This document shows positions 19,623 to 28,091 of a DNA stretch of 64,000 nucleotides, piece by piece (within the stretch, counting starts at the first letter, position 1; each line of letters opens with the position of its first letter). The notes under the pieces were generated by a model that was given only the letters and a program-made list of their open reading frames with translations, was not told where the DNA came from and did not search any database. Position numbers and translations under genes: made by a program. The stretch covers positions 5,580,001-5,644,000 of the forward strand of contig NZ_FMIB01000002.1 of the NCBI RefSeq assembly GCF_900091475.1, in the 5' to 3' direction. Source of the stretch: Micromonospora chersina. GTDB lineage: Bacteria > Actinomycetota > Actinomycetes > Mycobacteriales > Micromonosporaceae.

Positions 19623-20162
19623 ATGCCTGACATACGACCCACGGCGGGCTCCGGTGCGCTCGTTCTCAACGCCACCTATGAGCCCCTGTGCGTCGTGTCG
19701 GTGCGTCGTGCCGCGATCCTCGTGCTCTCCGCCAAGGCCGTCTGCGTGGCCGACGGCGAGGGCATCCTGCACAGCGCGCGCAACGCGCTCCCGGTCCCCT
19801 CGGTGGTCCGGCTGACCCGCTACGTCCGGGTTCCCTACCGCACCCACGTCGGGCTCTCCCGCCGGGCGATCTTCGCCCGGGACGGCTGGCGCTGCGCCTA
19901 CTGCCGCGGGCCGGCGGAGACCATCGACCACGTCTTCCCGCGCAGCCGGGGTGGCCGGCACGCCTGGGAGAACGTGGTCGCCGCCTGCGCCCGCTGCAAC
20001 CACACCAAGGGCGACAAGACGCCGGCCGAGCTGGGCTGGCGGCTGCACAACCTGCCGGCGGCCCCGAAGGGCACGGCCTGGCGGGTGCTCGGCCACCGCG
20101 CGCCCGACCCGCGCTGGGCCGACTGGCTCGACCTCCGCGAGCCGGAGACCGAGGCGGCCTGA
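19623..20162 (+). CDS. HNH endonuclease
   Basis: 179 residues from ATG 19623, which has GGGAGG at a good distance; a GTG at 19614 touches that site and is rejected. The N-terminal half (ALVLNATYEPLCVVSVRRAAILVLSAKAVCV) is the conserved leader of this actinobacterial HNH group. The nuclease core is residues 86-135: Cys91-x-x-Cys94, Asp102-His103 of the beta-beta-alpha metal fold, Asn117, Cys122-x-x-Cys125 and an HTKG ending. The four cysteines bind a structural zinc. DNA target and role are unknown. The M. tuberculosis counterpart (Rv2469c) lies beside the DUF5130 gene, and here the kynurenine block separates them. Confidence 0.93.
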   Translation: MPDIRPTAGSGALVLNATYEPLCVVSVRRAAILVLSAKAVCVADGEGILHSARNALPVPSVVRLTRYVRVPYRTHVGLSRRAIFARDGWRCAYCRGPAETIDHVFPRSRGGRHAWENVVAACARCNHTKGDKTPAELGWRLHNLPAAPKGTAWRVLGHRAPDPRWADWLDLREPETEAA

Positions 20163-20169
20163 GCGGCGC

Positions 20170-20994
20170 TCACCGCCGTGCCTTCACCAGCGAGGCGTAG
20201 ACCACCAGGTTGTCCGCGTATCCGGTCTCGCCGCCCACCCAGCGGCCGCCGCAGGTGATCAGCCGCAGGTTCGGGCGGCTGAAGTCGCCGTAGACCTCCC
20301 GCACGGGCAGCCGCTCCTTGCCGTACCGCTCGATCGAGGTCACCTCGAAGACGGCCACCGAGCGGTCCTGCCGGGTCACCTCGATCCGGTCGCCGTCGTC
20401 GAGGTCCTTGAGGTCGTGGAACACGGCCGGCCCGGTGGTGGTGTCCACGTGCCCCACGATGACCGCCGGGCCGTACTGGCCGGGGGTGGGGCCCTGCTCG
20501 TACCAGCCGGCCTCACCGGCCCGGCCGACGTCGGGCACCGCGATGCTGCCGTCCGGGGCGATGCCCACCCGGTGCACGGGCGCCCGCAGGTCGATCTTGC
20601 TGATCGTCAGGTCGGTCGGCGGGCTGCCGGACAGCACGGGGAACTTCTTCGGCGGCGGGCGCAGCCCGGCGGTGAGCTGCTCCGGCAGGACGCTGACGCC
20701 GGTCACCCGTTCCACGCCGAGCATCGCCACGATGAGCGCCATGAGCGCCGCGACGACGAGCACCGGTACGCCCGGGCCGCGCTGGGCGGCGTACCGCCAG
20801 CGGCCGGCGGCGGGTGCGGGCCGCGGCGGCACCGGGTGGGCGTGCGGGTCGGCGGTGGTGACGCTCGCCGAGAAGGCGTGCCCTGCGGCGCGGGCGAACC
20901 GGCGCGAGGCGCGGGACACCAGTCGCAGCCCGGCGCCGAACCGGGACCCGGCCCGGTGCCGGCCCCGGCGGGCGCGGCGCGGTTGGCGGGCCAT
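20170..20994 (-). CDS. class F-like sortase
   Basis: 274 residues. A basic N-terminal 70 residues (MARQPRRARRGRHR) precede one membrane helix (about 76-93), then an extracellular sortase domain (about 115-272). Active-site landmarks are VIVGHVDTTTGPAVFHDL (catalytic His) and LRLITCGGRWVG (catalytic Cys). The usual Arg near the end is not obvious: the position reads GYADNLVVYA. Sortases cut a C-terminal signal and join the protein to the wall or to another protein. The secreted gene that follows 13 bp upstream on the same strand is the natural candidate partner. Confidence 0.85.
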   Translation of the reverse strand: MARQPRRARRGRHRAGSRFGAGLRLVSRASRRFARAAGHAFSASVTTADPHAHPVPPRPAPAAGRWRYAAQRGPGVPVLVVAALMALIVAMLGVERVTGVSVLPEQLTAGLRPPPKKFPVLSGSPPTDLTISKIDLRAPVHRVGIAPDGSIAVPDVGRAGEAGWYEQGPTPGQYGPAVIVGHVDTTTGPAVFHDLKDLDDGDRIEVTRQDRSVAVFEVTSIERYGKERLPVREVYGDFSRPNLRLITCGGRWVGGETGYADNLVVYASLVKARR

Positions 20995-21007
20995 GGCCGC
21001 ACCCCAA

Positions 21008-21517
21008 TCAGAAGCGGCTACCGGTCTTGCGGCGGGCGCCCACCCCGGCCACCACGGCGACCGCGACCAGGCCGCCGACCAGGAGCAGCGAACCGGCGCC
21101 CCGGCCGCCCGCGGTGCCCCCTCCGCCGGTCGCCGGGCCCTTGCTCGGCTGGGCCATGTTCAGCACGGTGAGCATGGTGGAGGCGGTCTGGCCGTTGGAG
21201 CACTCCAGGTTCACCGGGTAGTCGCCGGGCGCCTTGTTGCCGGGGATGGTGACCGCCCCGGTCAGGAAGCCGTTGTCCGGCCGCAGCACCACCCGCCCGA
21301 AGGCGTCCGAGGTGACCTGGGCCTGCCGGTCGTTGTTGTTGTCGCAACTGGCCCGGATGCTCACCCGGGTGCCGGCCTGGGCGCTGTTCGGCGTGACCTC
21401 GACGAAGACGTTCTCCCCGGCACGGGCCGGGGAGGCGGTGGCCAGGACGAACGCCGCGATCAGGCCGACCAGGCTCAGAACGCCCCGGAGTGCGCGGTGT
21501 GACAGGAGCCCTCGCAT
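21008..21517 (-). CDS. secreted/surface protein with C-terminal membrane tail
   Basis: 169 residues. Signal peptide LRGVLSLVGLIAAFVLATASPARAG (cut likely after ARA). The mature part looks like an Ig-like beta domain (VEVTPNSAQAGTRVSIRASC, then VTIPGNKAPGDYPVNLEC) with two cysteines that could pair. A Gly/Thr-rich linker leads to a C-terminal hydrophobic helix LLLVGGLVAVAVVAGVG with a basic tail ARRKTGSRF. That end has the shape of a sortase sorting signal, but I find no LPxTG or LAxTG motif in front of it. It shares a transcript with the sortase. A GGGGGGA ribosome site precedes the ATG, and a perfect hairpin sits just above it. Confidence 0.8.
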   Translation of the reverse strand: MRGLLSHRALRGVLSLVGLIAAFVLATASPARAGENVFVEVTPNSAQAGTRVSIRASCDNNNDRQAQVTSDAFGRVVLRPDNGFLTGAVTIPGNKAPGDYPVNLECSNGQTASTMLTVLNMAQPSKGPATGGGGTAGGRGAGSLLLVGGLVAVAVVAGVGARRKTGSRF

Positions 21518-21527
21518 GATTCCCCCC

Positions 21528-21548
21528 TTCCGGTGCGGCGCACCGGAA
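21528..21548. promoter_or_regulatory. hairpin next to the ribosome site of the secreted-protein gene
   Basis: TTCCGGTGC (21528-21536) pairs with GCACCGGAA (21540-21548) around a three-base loop, ending two bases from the GGGGGGA ribosome site of the leftward gene starting at 21517. In mRNA it would sit directly before the site and could control access to it; as DNA it is a palindrome that a repressor could bind. Confidence 0.4.
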
Positions 21549-21608
21549 TCCTGCTGACGGGCAGCGCGGGCTGCATTCCCCCTGATCCGGGGGCAAACCC
21601 GGGGCGGG

Positions 21609-22079
21609 TCAGCGGCGCCGGCCGGCCGGGGACGGTCCGGCGGGCGGGAGCGGGGTGACCGGGTGCCAGTCCAGCGGCGTGGAGAGCACCATCGTGCTGG
21701 ACGGCTGGCCGTACGGGGCGAGCCGGTCGATGACCCCCTCGAACTCGCCCATCGTGCCGGCGGCCACCTTGAGCATGCTGCACGCGTCGCCGGTGATCCG
21801 GTGGATCTCCATGATCTCCGGCCAGTCCGCCACCTCGGGGTCGTTGAGGATGCAGCGCGACCCGTAGCAGGACATCCGGATCAGCGCGAGCACGGTCCGG
21901 CCGGCCCGCGTCAGGTCCACGTGCGCGTGGTAGCCGGTGATCACGCCGGACTCCTCCAGCCGGCGTACCCGCTCGGCCACCGCGGGCGGGGAGAGGTGCA
22001 CCCGGCGGGACAGCTCGCTGTACGAGAGCCGGGCGTCGGCCTGGAGCTCGCGCAACAGGGCCCAGTCCATGTCGTCCAC
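21609..22079 (-). CDS. Lrp/AsnC family transcriptional regulator
   Basis: 156 residues from GTG 22079 (VDDMDWALLRELQADARLSYSELSRRV), with AGGAAAGG upstream; the longer frame to 22181 is not family-like. The N-terminal helix-turn-helix ends in LSPPAVAERVRRLEESGVITGYHAHVD, and the C-terminal RAM/ligand domain follows (about 65-145) with GDACSMLKVAAGTMGEFEGVIDRL. It is divergent from kynA. In Pseudomonas and Burkholderia an Lrp-type regulator (KynR) beside kyn genes responds to kynurenine, so I infer the same role here. Confidence 0.9.
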   Translation of the reverse strand: MDDMDWALLRELQADARLSYSELSRRVHLSPPAVAERVRRLEESGVITGYHAHVDLTRAGRTVLALIRMSCYGSRCILNDPEVADWPEIMEIHRITGDACSMLKVAAGTMGEFEGVIDRLAPYGQPSSTMVLSTPLDWHPVTPLPPAGPSPAGRRR

Positions 22080-22221
22080 GCGGTGACCTTTCCTTCGTGA
22101 AGTGATCCGCCGGGCACGCCTTCGGCTCGACAGGTGACACCACCGTACCGCCGTTGAACAGGCATTCCATCCGCGGATCAACCGGCGGCATCATGTCGTC
22201 TACCCCGGCGTACGGAGGGAG
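22080..22221. promoter_or_regulatory. Lrp/kynA divergent control region
   Basis: The 142-bp gap must hold both promoters. TGATCCGC (22103-22110) and GCGGATCA (22173-22180) form an inverted pair 62 bp apart, a spacing (70 bp centre to centre, about seven helical turns) that suits an octameric Lrp-type protein bending DNA. The kynA ribosome site GGAGGGAG is at 22214-22221. Confidence 0.45.
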
Positions 22222-23106
22222 ATGACGGTGGAACAGACGACGGCGGTGCGGCCGGCGACCCCGCAGCAGCGGGCGGTCCGCGCGGCGCGCAACGGCGGCG
22301 AGCCGACCCTGGAGTTCGCCGACCGGGTGCCCTACGACGCCTACGTGCACGCGAGCACGCTGCACAAGCTCCAGCAGCCGCTCAGCGACGACCCGGGCGA
22401 GATGTCCTTCCTGATGGTCAGCCAGATCATGGAGCTGTACTTCAAGCTGACCTGCCACGAGCTGCGGCACGCCCAGCGCGAGCTGCGCGCCAACCGGGTG
22501 TGGGACGCGCTGCCCCCGCTGCGCCGCGCCGCGCTGCACATCGAGGGGCTCAACGCCGCCTGGCAGGGGCTGCGCTGGATGACCCCGGCCGACTTCAACC
22601 GGTTCCGGGACCGGCTCGGCGAGGGCTCCGGCTTCCAGTCGGCCATGTACCGGCAGCTGGAGTTCCTGCTCGGCCTGCGCGACCCCGCGCTGATCCGCCC
22701 GTTCCGCCGGCAGGCCGAGGTGCACGCCGAGCTGACCGCCGCCCTCACCACGCCGAGCCTCTGGGACGACGTGGTGGCGCTGCTCGCCCGGCGCGGCTTC
22801 GAGCTGCCCGCCGACCTGCTGGAGCGGGACGTGGCGACCGAGCACGAGTCGCACCCCGCCGTCGAGGCGGCCTGGGTGCGGATCTACGCCGACGGCGGCC
22901 CCGACAACCACCTCCGCCTGCTCGGCGACGCGCTGACGGAGGTGGCCGAGGGGTTCAGCGACTGGCGCTGGCACCACATCAAGGCGGTGCAGCGCTCGAT
23001 GGGCGCCAAGGTCGGCAGCGGCGGCTCCGCCGGGCTGGCCTGGTTGCAGCGGAGCATGGCCCGGGTGGTATTCCCGGAGCTGTGGTCCGCCCGTACCGCG
23101 ATGTGA
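22222..23106 (+). CDS. kynA: tryptophan 2,3-dioxygenase
   Basis: 294 residues. Opens the indole ring of L-tryptophan to N-formylkynurenine. The haem-binding region FSDWRWHHIKAVQRSMG holds the proximal histidine (His252), followed by KVGSGGSAG, a variant of the family's KxGTGGSSG. The active-site region YDAYVHASTLHKLQQ supplies the distal His43, and QIMELYFKLTCHELRHA and SGFQSAMYRQLEFLLG are also typical. First gene of the operon and divergent from the Lrp gene, with a strong GGAGGGAG ribosome site. The next gene starts 14 bp after its stop. Confidence 0.96.
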   Translation: MTVEQTTAVRPATPQQRAVRAARNGGEPTLEFADRVPYDAYVHASTLHKLQQPLSDDPGEMSFLMVSQIMELYFKLTCHELRHAQRELRANRVWDALPPLRRAALHIEGLNAAWQGLRWMTPADFNRFRDRLGEGSGFQSAMYRQLEFLLGLRDPALIRPFRRQAEVHAELTAALTTPSLWDDVVALLARRGFELPADLLERDVATEHESHPAVEAAWVRIYADGGPDNHLRLLGDALTEVAEGFSDWRWHHIKAVQRSMGAKVGSGGSAGLAWLQRSMARVVFPELWSARTAM

Positions 23107-23120
23107 CCGGAGAGAGCAGC

Positions 23121-24398
23121 ATGCACACCCCCGAAGAAGACGCCCGCGCCCGCGACGCCGCCGACCCCGGCCACCGGCACCTGTTCCTCGTCCCGCCCGC
23201 CGAGGGCGGGCGCTACCCCGAGGTGGCGTACCTGGCCGGCAACTCGCTGGGCCTGCAACCCCGGGCCACCCGCGAGGAACTCCTCGCCGACCTGGACGCC
23301 TGGCGGCGGCTGGGCGTGGAGGGGCACCTGGAGGCGGAACGGCCCTGGCTGCCGTACCACGAACTGCTGACCGCGCCGGCCGCGCGACTGGTCGGCGCCC
23401 GGCCCGCGGAGACCGTGGTGATGAACTCCCTCACGGTCAACCTGCACCTGCTGATGGTGAGCTTCTACCGGCCGGCGGGGGAGCGGACCCGGATCGTCAT
23501 CGAGGACAGCGCCTTTCCCTCGGACAGCTACGCGGTGCGCAGCCAGGCCCGCTTCCACGGCCTCGACCCGGACACCGCCGTCGTGCGGCTCAGGCCGCGC
23601 CCGGGCGAGGACACCCTCCGGACGCCTGACGTGCTCGACTTCCTGGCCGCCGAGGGGCAGACCGTGGCGCTGCTGCTGCTCGGCGGGGTCAACTACCTGA
23701 CCGGCGAGCTGATGGACATCCCGGCGATCACCGCCGCGGGGCGGGCCGCCGGCGCGGTGGTCGGCTGGGACCTGGCCCACGCGGCCGGCAACGTGCCGCT
23801 GTCGCTGCACGACTGGGACGTCGACTTCGCCGCCTGGTGCTCCTACAAGTACCTGAACTCCGGCCCCGGTGCCCTGGCCGGCGTCTTCGTCCACGAGCGC
23901 CACCTCGGCGATCCGGACCTGCCCCGCTTCGAGGGCTGGTGGAGCACCGAGGCGGCCACCCGGTTCGAGATGACCCCGGTGTCCCGCCCGCCGGCCACCG
24001 TCGAGGCGTGGCAGATCTCCAACCCGCCGATCTTCGCCATGGGCCCGGTGCGCACCTCGCTGGAGCTGTTCGACTCGGTCGGCATGCCCGCGCTGCGCGA
24101 GCGCAGCCTCCGGCTCACCGGCTACCTGGAGACGCTGCTCGACGAGGTGACCGCGGACCGGCCGCTGACCGTCATCACCCCGCGCGACCCGGAGCGCCGC
24201 GGCTGCCAGCTCTCGGTCCGCATCGGCGCGGGCAGCGCCAACGAGCTGACCAAGCGGCTGCGGCACGAGCACGGTGTGATCGCCGACGCCCGGGAGCCGG
24301 ACGTCGTCCGGTTCGCCCCGGTGCCGCTCTACTCGACGTACCACGACTGCTGGCGGGTCGCCGACGCGCTGGCCGCGACCGTGGAGGCCACCTCATGA
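23121..24398 (+). CDS. kynU: kynureninase
   Basis: 425 residues, fold-type I PLP enzyme. Splits kynurenine or 3-hydroxykynurenine to anthranilate or 3-hydroxyanthranilate plus alanine. Lys243 in WCSYKYLNSGPG is the Schiff-base residue; DLAHAAGNVPL (the PLP-ring Asp and neighbours) and EDSAFPSDSYAV are family marks, and the N-terminal YLAGNSLGLQP motif is diagnostic of kynureninases. The start ATG 23121 follows GGAGAGAG. Its stop overlaps the kmo start (ATGA). Confidence 0.96.
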   Translation: MHTPEEDARARDAADPGHRHLFLVPPAEGGRYPEVAYLAGNSLGLQPRATREELLADLDAWRRLGVEGHLEAERPWLPYHELLTAPAARLVGARPAETVVMNSLTVNLHLLMVSFYRPAGERTRIVIEDSAFPSDSYAVRSQARFHGLDPDTAVVRLRPRPGEDTLRTPDVLDFLAAEGQTVALLLLGGVNYLTGELMDIPAITAAGRAAGAVVGWDLAHAAGNVPLSLHDWDVDFAAWCSYKYLNSGPGALAGVFVHERHLGDPDLPRFEGWWSTEAATRFEMTPVSRPPATVEAWQISNPPIFAMGPVRTSLELFDSVGMPALRERSLRLTGYLETLLDEVTADRPLTVITPRDPERRGCQLSVRIGAGSANELTKRLRHEHGVIADAREPDVVRFAPVPLYSTYHDCWRVADALAATVEATS

Positions 24399-25729
24399 GT
24401 ACGGAACGCGAGGAGATCGCCGTCGTCGGCGCGGGGCTGGCCGGCTGCCTGCTGGCCTGCTTCCTGGCCCGGCGCGGCTACCCGGTCGCCCTTTACGAGC
24501 GGCGGCCGGACCCGCGCACCGGCAAGGTCGAGCGGGGGCGCTCGATCAACCTGGCGCTCTCCGAGCGCGGCCTGGACGCGTTGCGGCGGATCGGGCTGGA
24601 CCAGCAGGTGATGGCCGACGCGCTGCCGATGCGCGGCCGGATGATCCACCCGGTGGAGGGGGAGCCGCAGTTCCAGTCGTACAGCGTCTCCGGCGACCGG
24701 GCGATCAACTCGATCAGCCGGGGCGCGCTGAACAACGCGCTGCTGGACGCCGCCACCGCGCTGCCCGGCGTGCGGATCGCCTTCGACCACCGGCTCGTCG
24801 GGCTCGACCCGACCACCGGCGAGATGACCTTCGAGACCCCGCAGGGCAAGGTCACCGAGACCGCGTCGGTCGTGCTCGGCGCCGACGGCGCCGGCTCCGC
24901 CGTGCGCGGCCAACTGCTGGCGTACGGGGCGGTGACCGAGAGCCTCGACTTCCTCGACTACGGCTACAAGGAACTCACCATCCCGCCGATCGGCGGCGAG
25001 TTCGCCCTCGACCCGGGCGCGCTGCACATCTGGCCGCGCGGCACCTCCATGATGATCGCCCTGCCCAACCCGGACCGCTCCTTCACCTGCACGCTGTTCT
25101 GGCCGACCCACGGCACGCAGAGCTTCGCCTCGCTGGGCAGCCCGGCCGCCATCGAGACGTACTTCGCCACCCACTACCCGGACCTCGTGCCGCTCGCGCC
25201 GAACCTGGTCGACGACTACCAGCACAACCCGGTCGGGGTCCTCGGCACGGTCCGCTGCACGCCGTGGCAGGTGGCCGGCCGGGTCGGCCTGCTCGGCGAC
25301 GCGGCGCACGCCATCGTGCCGTTCTACGGCCAGGGCGCGAACTGCGCGTTCGAGGACGTGGTCGAGCTGGACCGCTGCCTGGACGAGTGCGGCGACCAGT
25401 GGGCGTCGGCGCTGCCGCTGTTCCAGCACCGCCGGCAGGCCAACGCCGAGGCGATCGCCCGGATGGCGCTGACCAACTTCGTGGAGATGCGGGACAAGGT
25501 CGCCTCGCCGGTGTTCCAGACCCGCAAGAAGATCGAGCACGCGCTGGAGCGCGCCCTGCCCGGCCGCTACGTCTCGCAGTACGAGCTGGTCTCGTTCTCC
25601 ACCACCCCGTACGCGGAGGTGCGCCGCCGGGTGCGCCGGCAGTACGGAGTGGTGGGGGCCGTGGCGGCCGGCGCGCTGGTGGCGCTGGCCGGTGCGGCGG
25701 CGGCGCTCGGCCGAGGGAGGCGAGGATGA
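24395..25729 (+). CDS. kmo: kynurenine 3-monooxygenase with C-terminal hydrophobic tail
   Basis: 444 residues, FAD-dependent aromatic hydroxylase. It has the N-terminal dinucleotide fold IAVVGAGLAGCLLACFLARRGYPVALYERR, the DG motif VVLGADGAGSAVR, and the second FAD motif GLLGDAAHAIVPFYGQGANCAFED. KMO-specific features are SINLALSERGLDALRRIGL and YKELTIP. The last 27 residues form a predicted membrane helix (GVVGAVAAGALVALAGAAAALG) with a basic end, reminiscent of the membrane tail of eukaryotic KMO. It makes 3-hydroxykynurenine, which kynureninase turns into 3-hydroxyanthranilate. Overlaps both neighbours by four bases. Confidence 0.94.
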   Translation: MSTEREEIAVVGAGLAGCLLACFLARRGYPVALYERRPDPRTGKVERGRSINLALSERGLDALRRIGLDQQVMADALPMRGRMIHPVEGEPQFQSYSVSGDRAINSISRGALNNALLDAATALPGVRIAFDHRLVGLDPTTGEMTFETPQGKVTETASVVLGADGAGSAVRGQLLAYGAVTESLDFLDYGYKELTIPPIGGEFALDPGALHIWPRGTSMMIALPNPDRSFTCTLFWPTHGTQSFASLGSPAAIETYFATHYPDLVPLAPNLVDDYQHNPVGVLGTVRCTPWQVAGRVGLLGDAAHAIVPFYGQGANCAFEDVVELDRCLDECGDQWASALPLFQHRRQANAEAIARMALTNFVEMRDKVASPVFQTRKKIEHALERALPGRYVSQYELVSFSTTPYAEVRRRVRRQYGVVGAVAAGALVALAGAAAALGRGRRG

Positions 25730-27231
25730 CCCTCTGGGATCCCCGGCTGATGGCCGGGCACGCGCCGGACGGCCCCGGCCTGCTGCGCAACTTCGTGGGT
25801 GGCTCCTTCACCGACGCCGGGCCGCGGTTCACCAAGCGCAGCCCGGTCACCGGCGAGCCGGTATTCGAGGTCGTCGAGGCCGGTGAGTCCGTCGTGGACG
25901 ACGCCGTCACCGCGGCCCGGGCGGCGCTGCGCGGCCCGTGGGGCCGGATGGGCGAGCGGGAGCGCGCCGAGGTGCTCCGCCGGGTCGCCGACGAGCTGGA
26001 GCGCCGCTTCGACGACCTGGTGGCCGCCGAGGTGGCCGACACGGGCAAGGCCATCTCGCAGGCCCGCACGCTGGACATCCCGCGCGGGGCGGCCAACTTC
26101 CGGGCGTTCGCCGAGATCGTGGCGACCGCGCCGACCGAGTCGTTCACCACTGTCACCGCGACCGGCGGCCGGGCGCTGAACTACGCGGTCCGCAAGCCGG
26201 TCGGCGTGGTCGCGATCATCGTGCCGTGGAACCTGCCGCTGCTGCTGCTCACCTGGAAGGTCGCCCCGGCCCTGGCCTGCGGCAACGCCGTCGTGGTGAA
26301 GCCCAGCGAGGAGACCCCGGCGTCGGCGACCCTGCTGGCCGAGGTGATGGCCGCGGCGGGCGTGCCCGACGGCGTGTTCAACCTGGTGCACGGCTTCGGC
26401 CCCGGCTCGGCCGGCGAGCACCTCACCCGGCACCCGGGCGTCGACGCGATCACCTTCACGGGGGAGTCGGCCACCGGCAGCGCCATCATGCGGGCCGCCG
26501 CCGACGGGGTGAAGGCGGTGAGCTTCGAGCTGGGTGGCAAGAACGCCGGCCTGGTCTTCGCCGACGCCGACCTGGACGCGGCGGTCGCCGGCTCGGTCCG
26601 GTCCAGCTTCACCAACGGCGGTCAGGTCTGCCTCTGCACGGAGCGGATCTACGTGCAGCGGCCGGTCTTCGAGGAGTTCACGGCCCGGCTGGCCAAGCGC
26701 GCCGACGAGCTGGCGTACGGGTGGCCGGCCGACGAGGCCACCGTGAACATGCCGCTGATCTCGCACACCCACCGGGACAAGGTGCTCGGCCACTACGAGC
26801 TGGCCCGCACCGAGGGCGCCGAGGTGCGCGCCGGGGGCGGCACGCCGCGCTTCGGCGACGCCCGCGACGGCGGCGCGTACGTGCAGCCGACAGTGCTCAC
26901 CGGCCTGGGCCCGGACGCCCGCACCAACCGGGAGGAGATCTTCGGCCCGGTGGTGCACGTGGCGCCGTTCGACGACGAGGACGAGGCGTACGCCCTGGCC
27001 AACGGCACCGAGTACGGCCTGGCGGCGACGGTCTGGACCCGCGACGTGGGCCGGGCGCACCGGGCCGGGTCGCGGCTGGACGCCGGCATCGTGTGGGTGA
27101 ACACGTGGTTCCTGCGCGACCTGCGCACCCCGTTCGGCGGGGTGAAGGCGTCCGGGATCGGCCGGGAGGGTGGCGTGCACTCGCTCGACTTCTACTCGGA
27201 GCTCACGAACGTCTGCGTGGACCTCTCATGA
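25726..27231 (+). CDS. nbaE: 2-aminomuconate 6-semialdehyde dehydrogenase
   Basis: 501 residues, NAD-dependent aldehyde dehydrogenase superfamily, ALDH8-like (AMSDH/HMSDH). Catalytic Cys302 in NGGQVCLCTER, general base Glu in VSFELGGKNAG, cofactor site VPWNLPLLLLTWKVAPALACGN and EEIFGPVVHVAPF. The QVCLCTE sequence with CxC is common in hydroxymuconic/aminomuconic semialdehyde dehydrogenases. It oxidises 2-aminomuconate semialdehyde, the product of ACMS decarboxylase encoded later in the operon. ATG 25726 overlaps the kmo stop. Confidence 0.9.
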   Translation: MTLWDPRLMAGHAPDGPGLLRNFVGGSFTDAGPRFTKRSPVTGEPVFEVVEAGESVVDDAVTAARAALRGPWGRMGERERAEVLRRVADELERRFDDLVAAEVADTGKAISQARTLDIPRGAANFRAFAEIVATAPTESFTTVTATGGRALNYAVRKPVGVVAIIVPWNLPLLLLTWKVAPALACGNAVVVKPSEETPASATLLAEVMAAAGVPDGVFNLVHGFGPGSAGEHLTRHPGVDAITFTGESATGSAIMRAAADGVKAVSFELGGKNAGLVFADADLDAAVAGSVRSSFTNGGQVCLCTERIYVQRPVFEEFTARLAKRADELAYGWPADEATVNMPLISHTHRDKVLGHYELARTEGAEVRAGGGTPRFGDARDGGAYVQPTVLTGLGPDARTNREEIFGPVVHVAPFDDEDEAYALANGTEYGLAATVWTRDVGRAHRAGSRLDAGIVWVNTWFLRDLRTPFGGVKASGIGREGGVHSLDFYSELTNVCVDLS

Positions 27232-27296
27232 CCGAGCGGAGTGCGCGCGGCGGGCAGAATGGCCGGCGTCCCAAGCGAACACAGCGAGGAGCCGGG

Positions 27297-28091
27297 ATGA
27301 CCGTCGACATCGAAGCAGCCAACCGCGAGCTGGCCGTGGCCCGGCAGGAGGAGAAGCCGTGCCCGCCGTTGCGCGGTCGGCTGCTGCCGGAGGGCGACAT
27401 CGAGGCGGCCTACCAGGTGCAGCAGGTCTACACCCGGCAGCGGCTCGGCAAGGGCCACCGCCGCGTGGGCGCGAAGATCGGCCTCACCTCCCGCGCCGTG
27501 CAGGAGAACTTCGGTGTCTTCCAGCCGGACTTCGGGGTGCTCTTCGACGACATGGCCGTCGGTGACGGCGTCGAGGTGCCGATGAGCCGGCTGCTCCAGC
27601 CCCGGGTGGAGGCGGAGATCGCCTTCGTGCTCGGCGCCGACCTGCCCGACGAGCGGGTCACCACCGTGGACCTGATCCGGGCCGTCGACCACGTGCTGCC
27701 GGCCATCGAGATCGTCGACTCCCGGATCGCCGGCTGGGACATCTCCATCGTGGACACCGTGGCGGACAACGCCTCCAGCGGGCTGTTCGTGCTCGGCACC
27801 GCGCCCCGCCGGCTCGCCGACGTGGACCTGCGGCTCTGCGGCATGGTGCTGGAGCACGCCGGCGAGCCGGTATCGGTCGGCGCCGGGGCGGCCTGCCTCG
27901 GCAACCCGCTGCACGCCCTGGAGTGGCTGGCGGGCACGATGGCCCGCGCCGGCGACCCGCTGAAGGCCGGGGACGTGGTGCTCTCCGGGGCGCTCGGCCC
28001 CATGGTGCCCGTGACGCCCGGCGCGGCGTACGAGGCGCGGATCTCCGGGCTCGGCTCGGTGCGGACCTGCTTCTCGAAGGAGGCCTCATGA
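27297..28091 (+). CDS. mhpD: 2-oxopent-4-enoate (2-hydroxypenta-2,4-dienoate) hydratase
   Basis: 264 residues, fumarylacetoacetase-like/4-OD-hydratase family. Adds water to 2-hydroxypentadienoate to give 4-hydroxy-2-oxovalerate. Family marks are [26 protein letters not shown], the acidic metal-binding [11 protein letters not shown] and [32 protein letters not shown] at 27286-27291 decides the start at ATG 27297. The frame is open back to ATG 27228, which overlaps the previous stop in the operon's usual style, and that 23-residue extension is Arg-rich and not family-like. A related protein three genes on is the decarboxylase. Confidence 0.9.
   Translation: MTVDIEAANRELAVARQEEKPCPPLRGRLLPEGDIEAAYQVQQVYTRQRLGKGHRRVGAKIGLTSRAVQENFGVFQPDFGVLFDDMAVGDGVEVPMSRLLQPRVEAEIAFVLGADLPDERVTTVDLIRAVDHVLPAIEIVDSRIAGWDISIVDTVADNASSGLFVLGTAPRRLADVDLRLCGMVLEHAGEPVSVGAGAACLGNPLHALEWLAGTMARAGDPLKAGDVVLSGALGPMVPVTPGAAYEARISGLGSVRTCFSKEAS

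Noticed and set aside
21549..21608. Riboswitch-like leader of the secreted-protein gene
   Set aside because: The G-runs and hairpin looked suggestive of a c-di-nucleotide riboswitch, but the conserved cores of those classes are not there.
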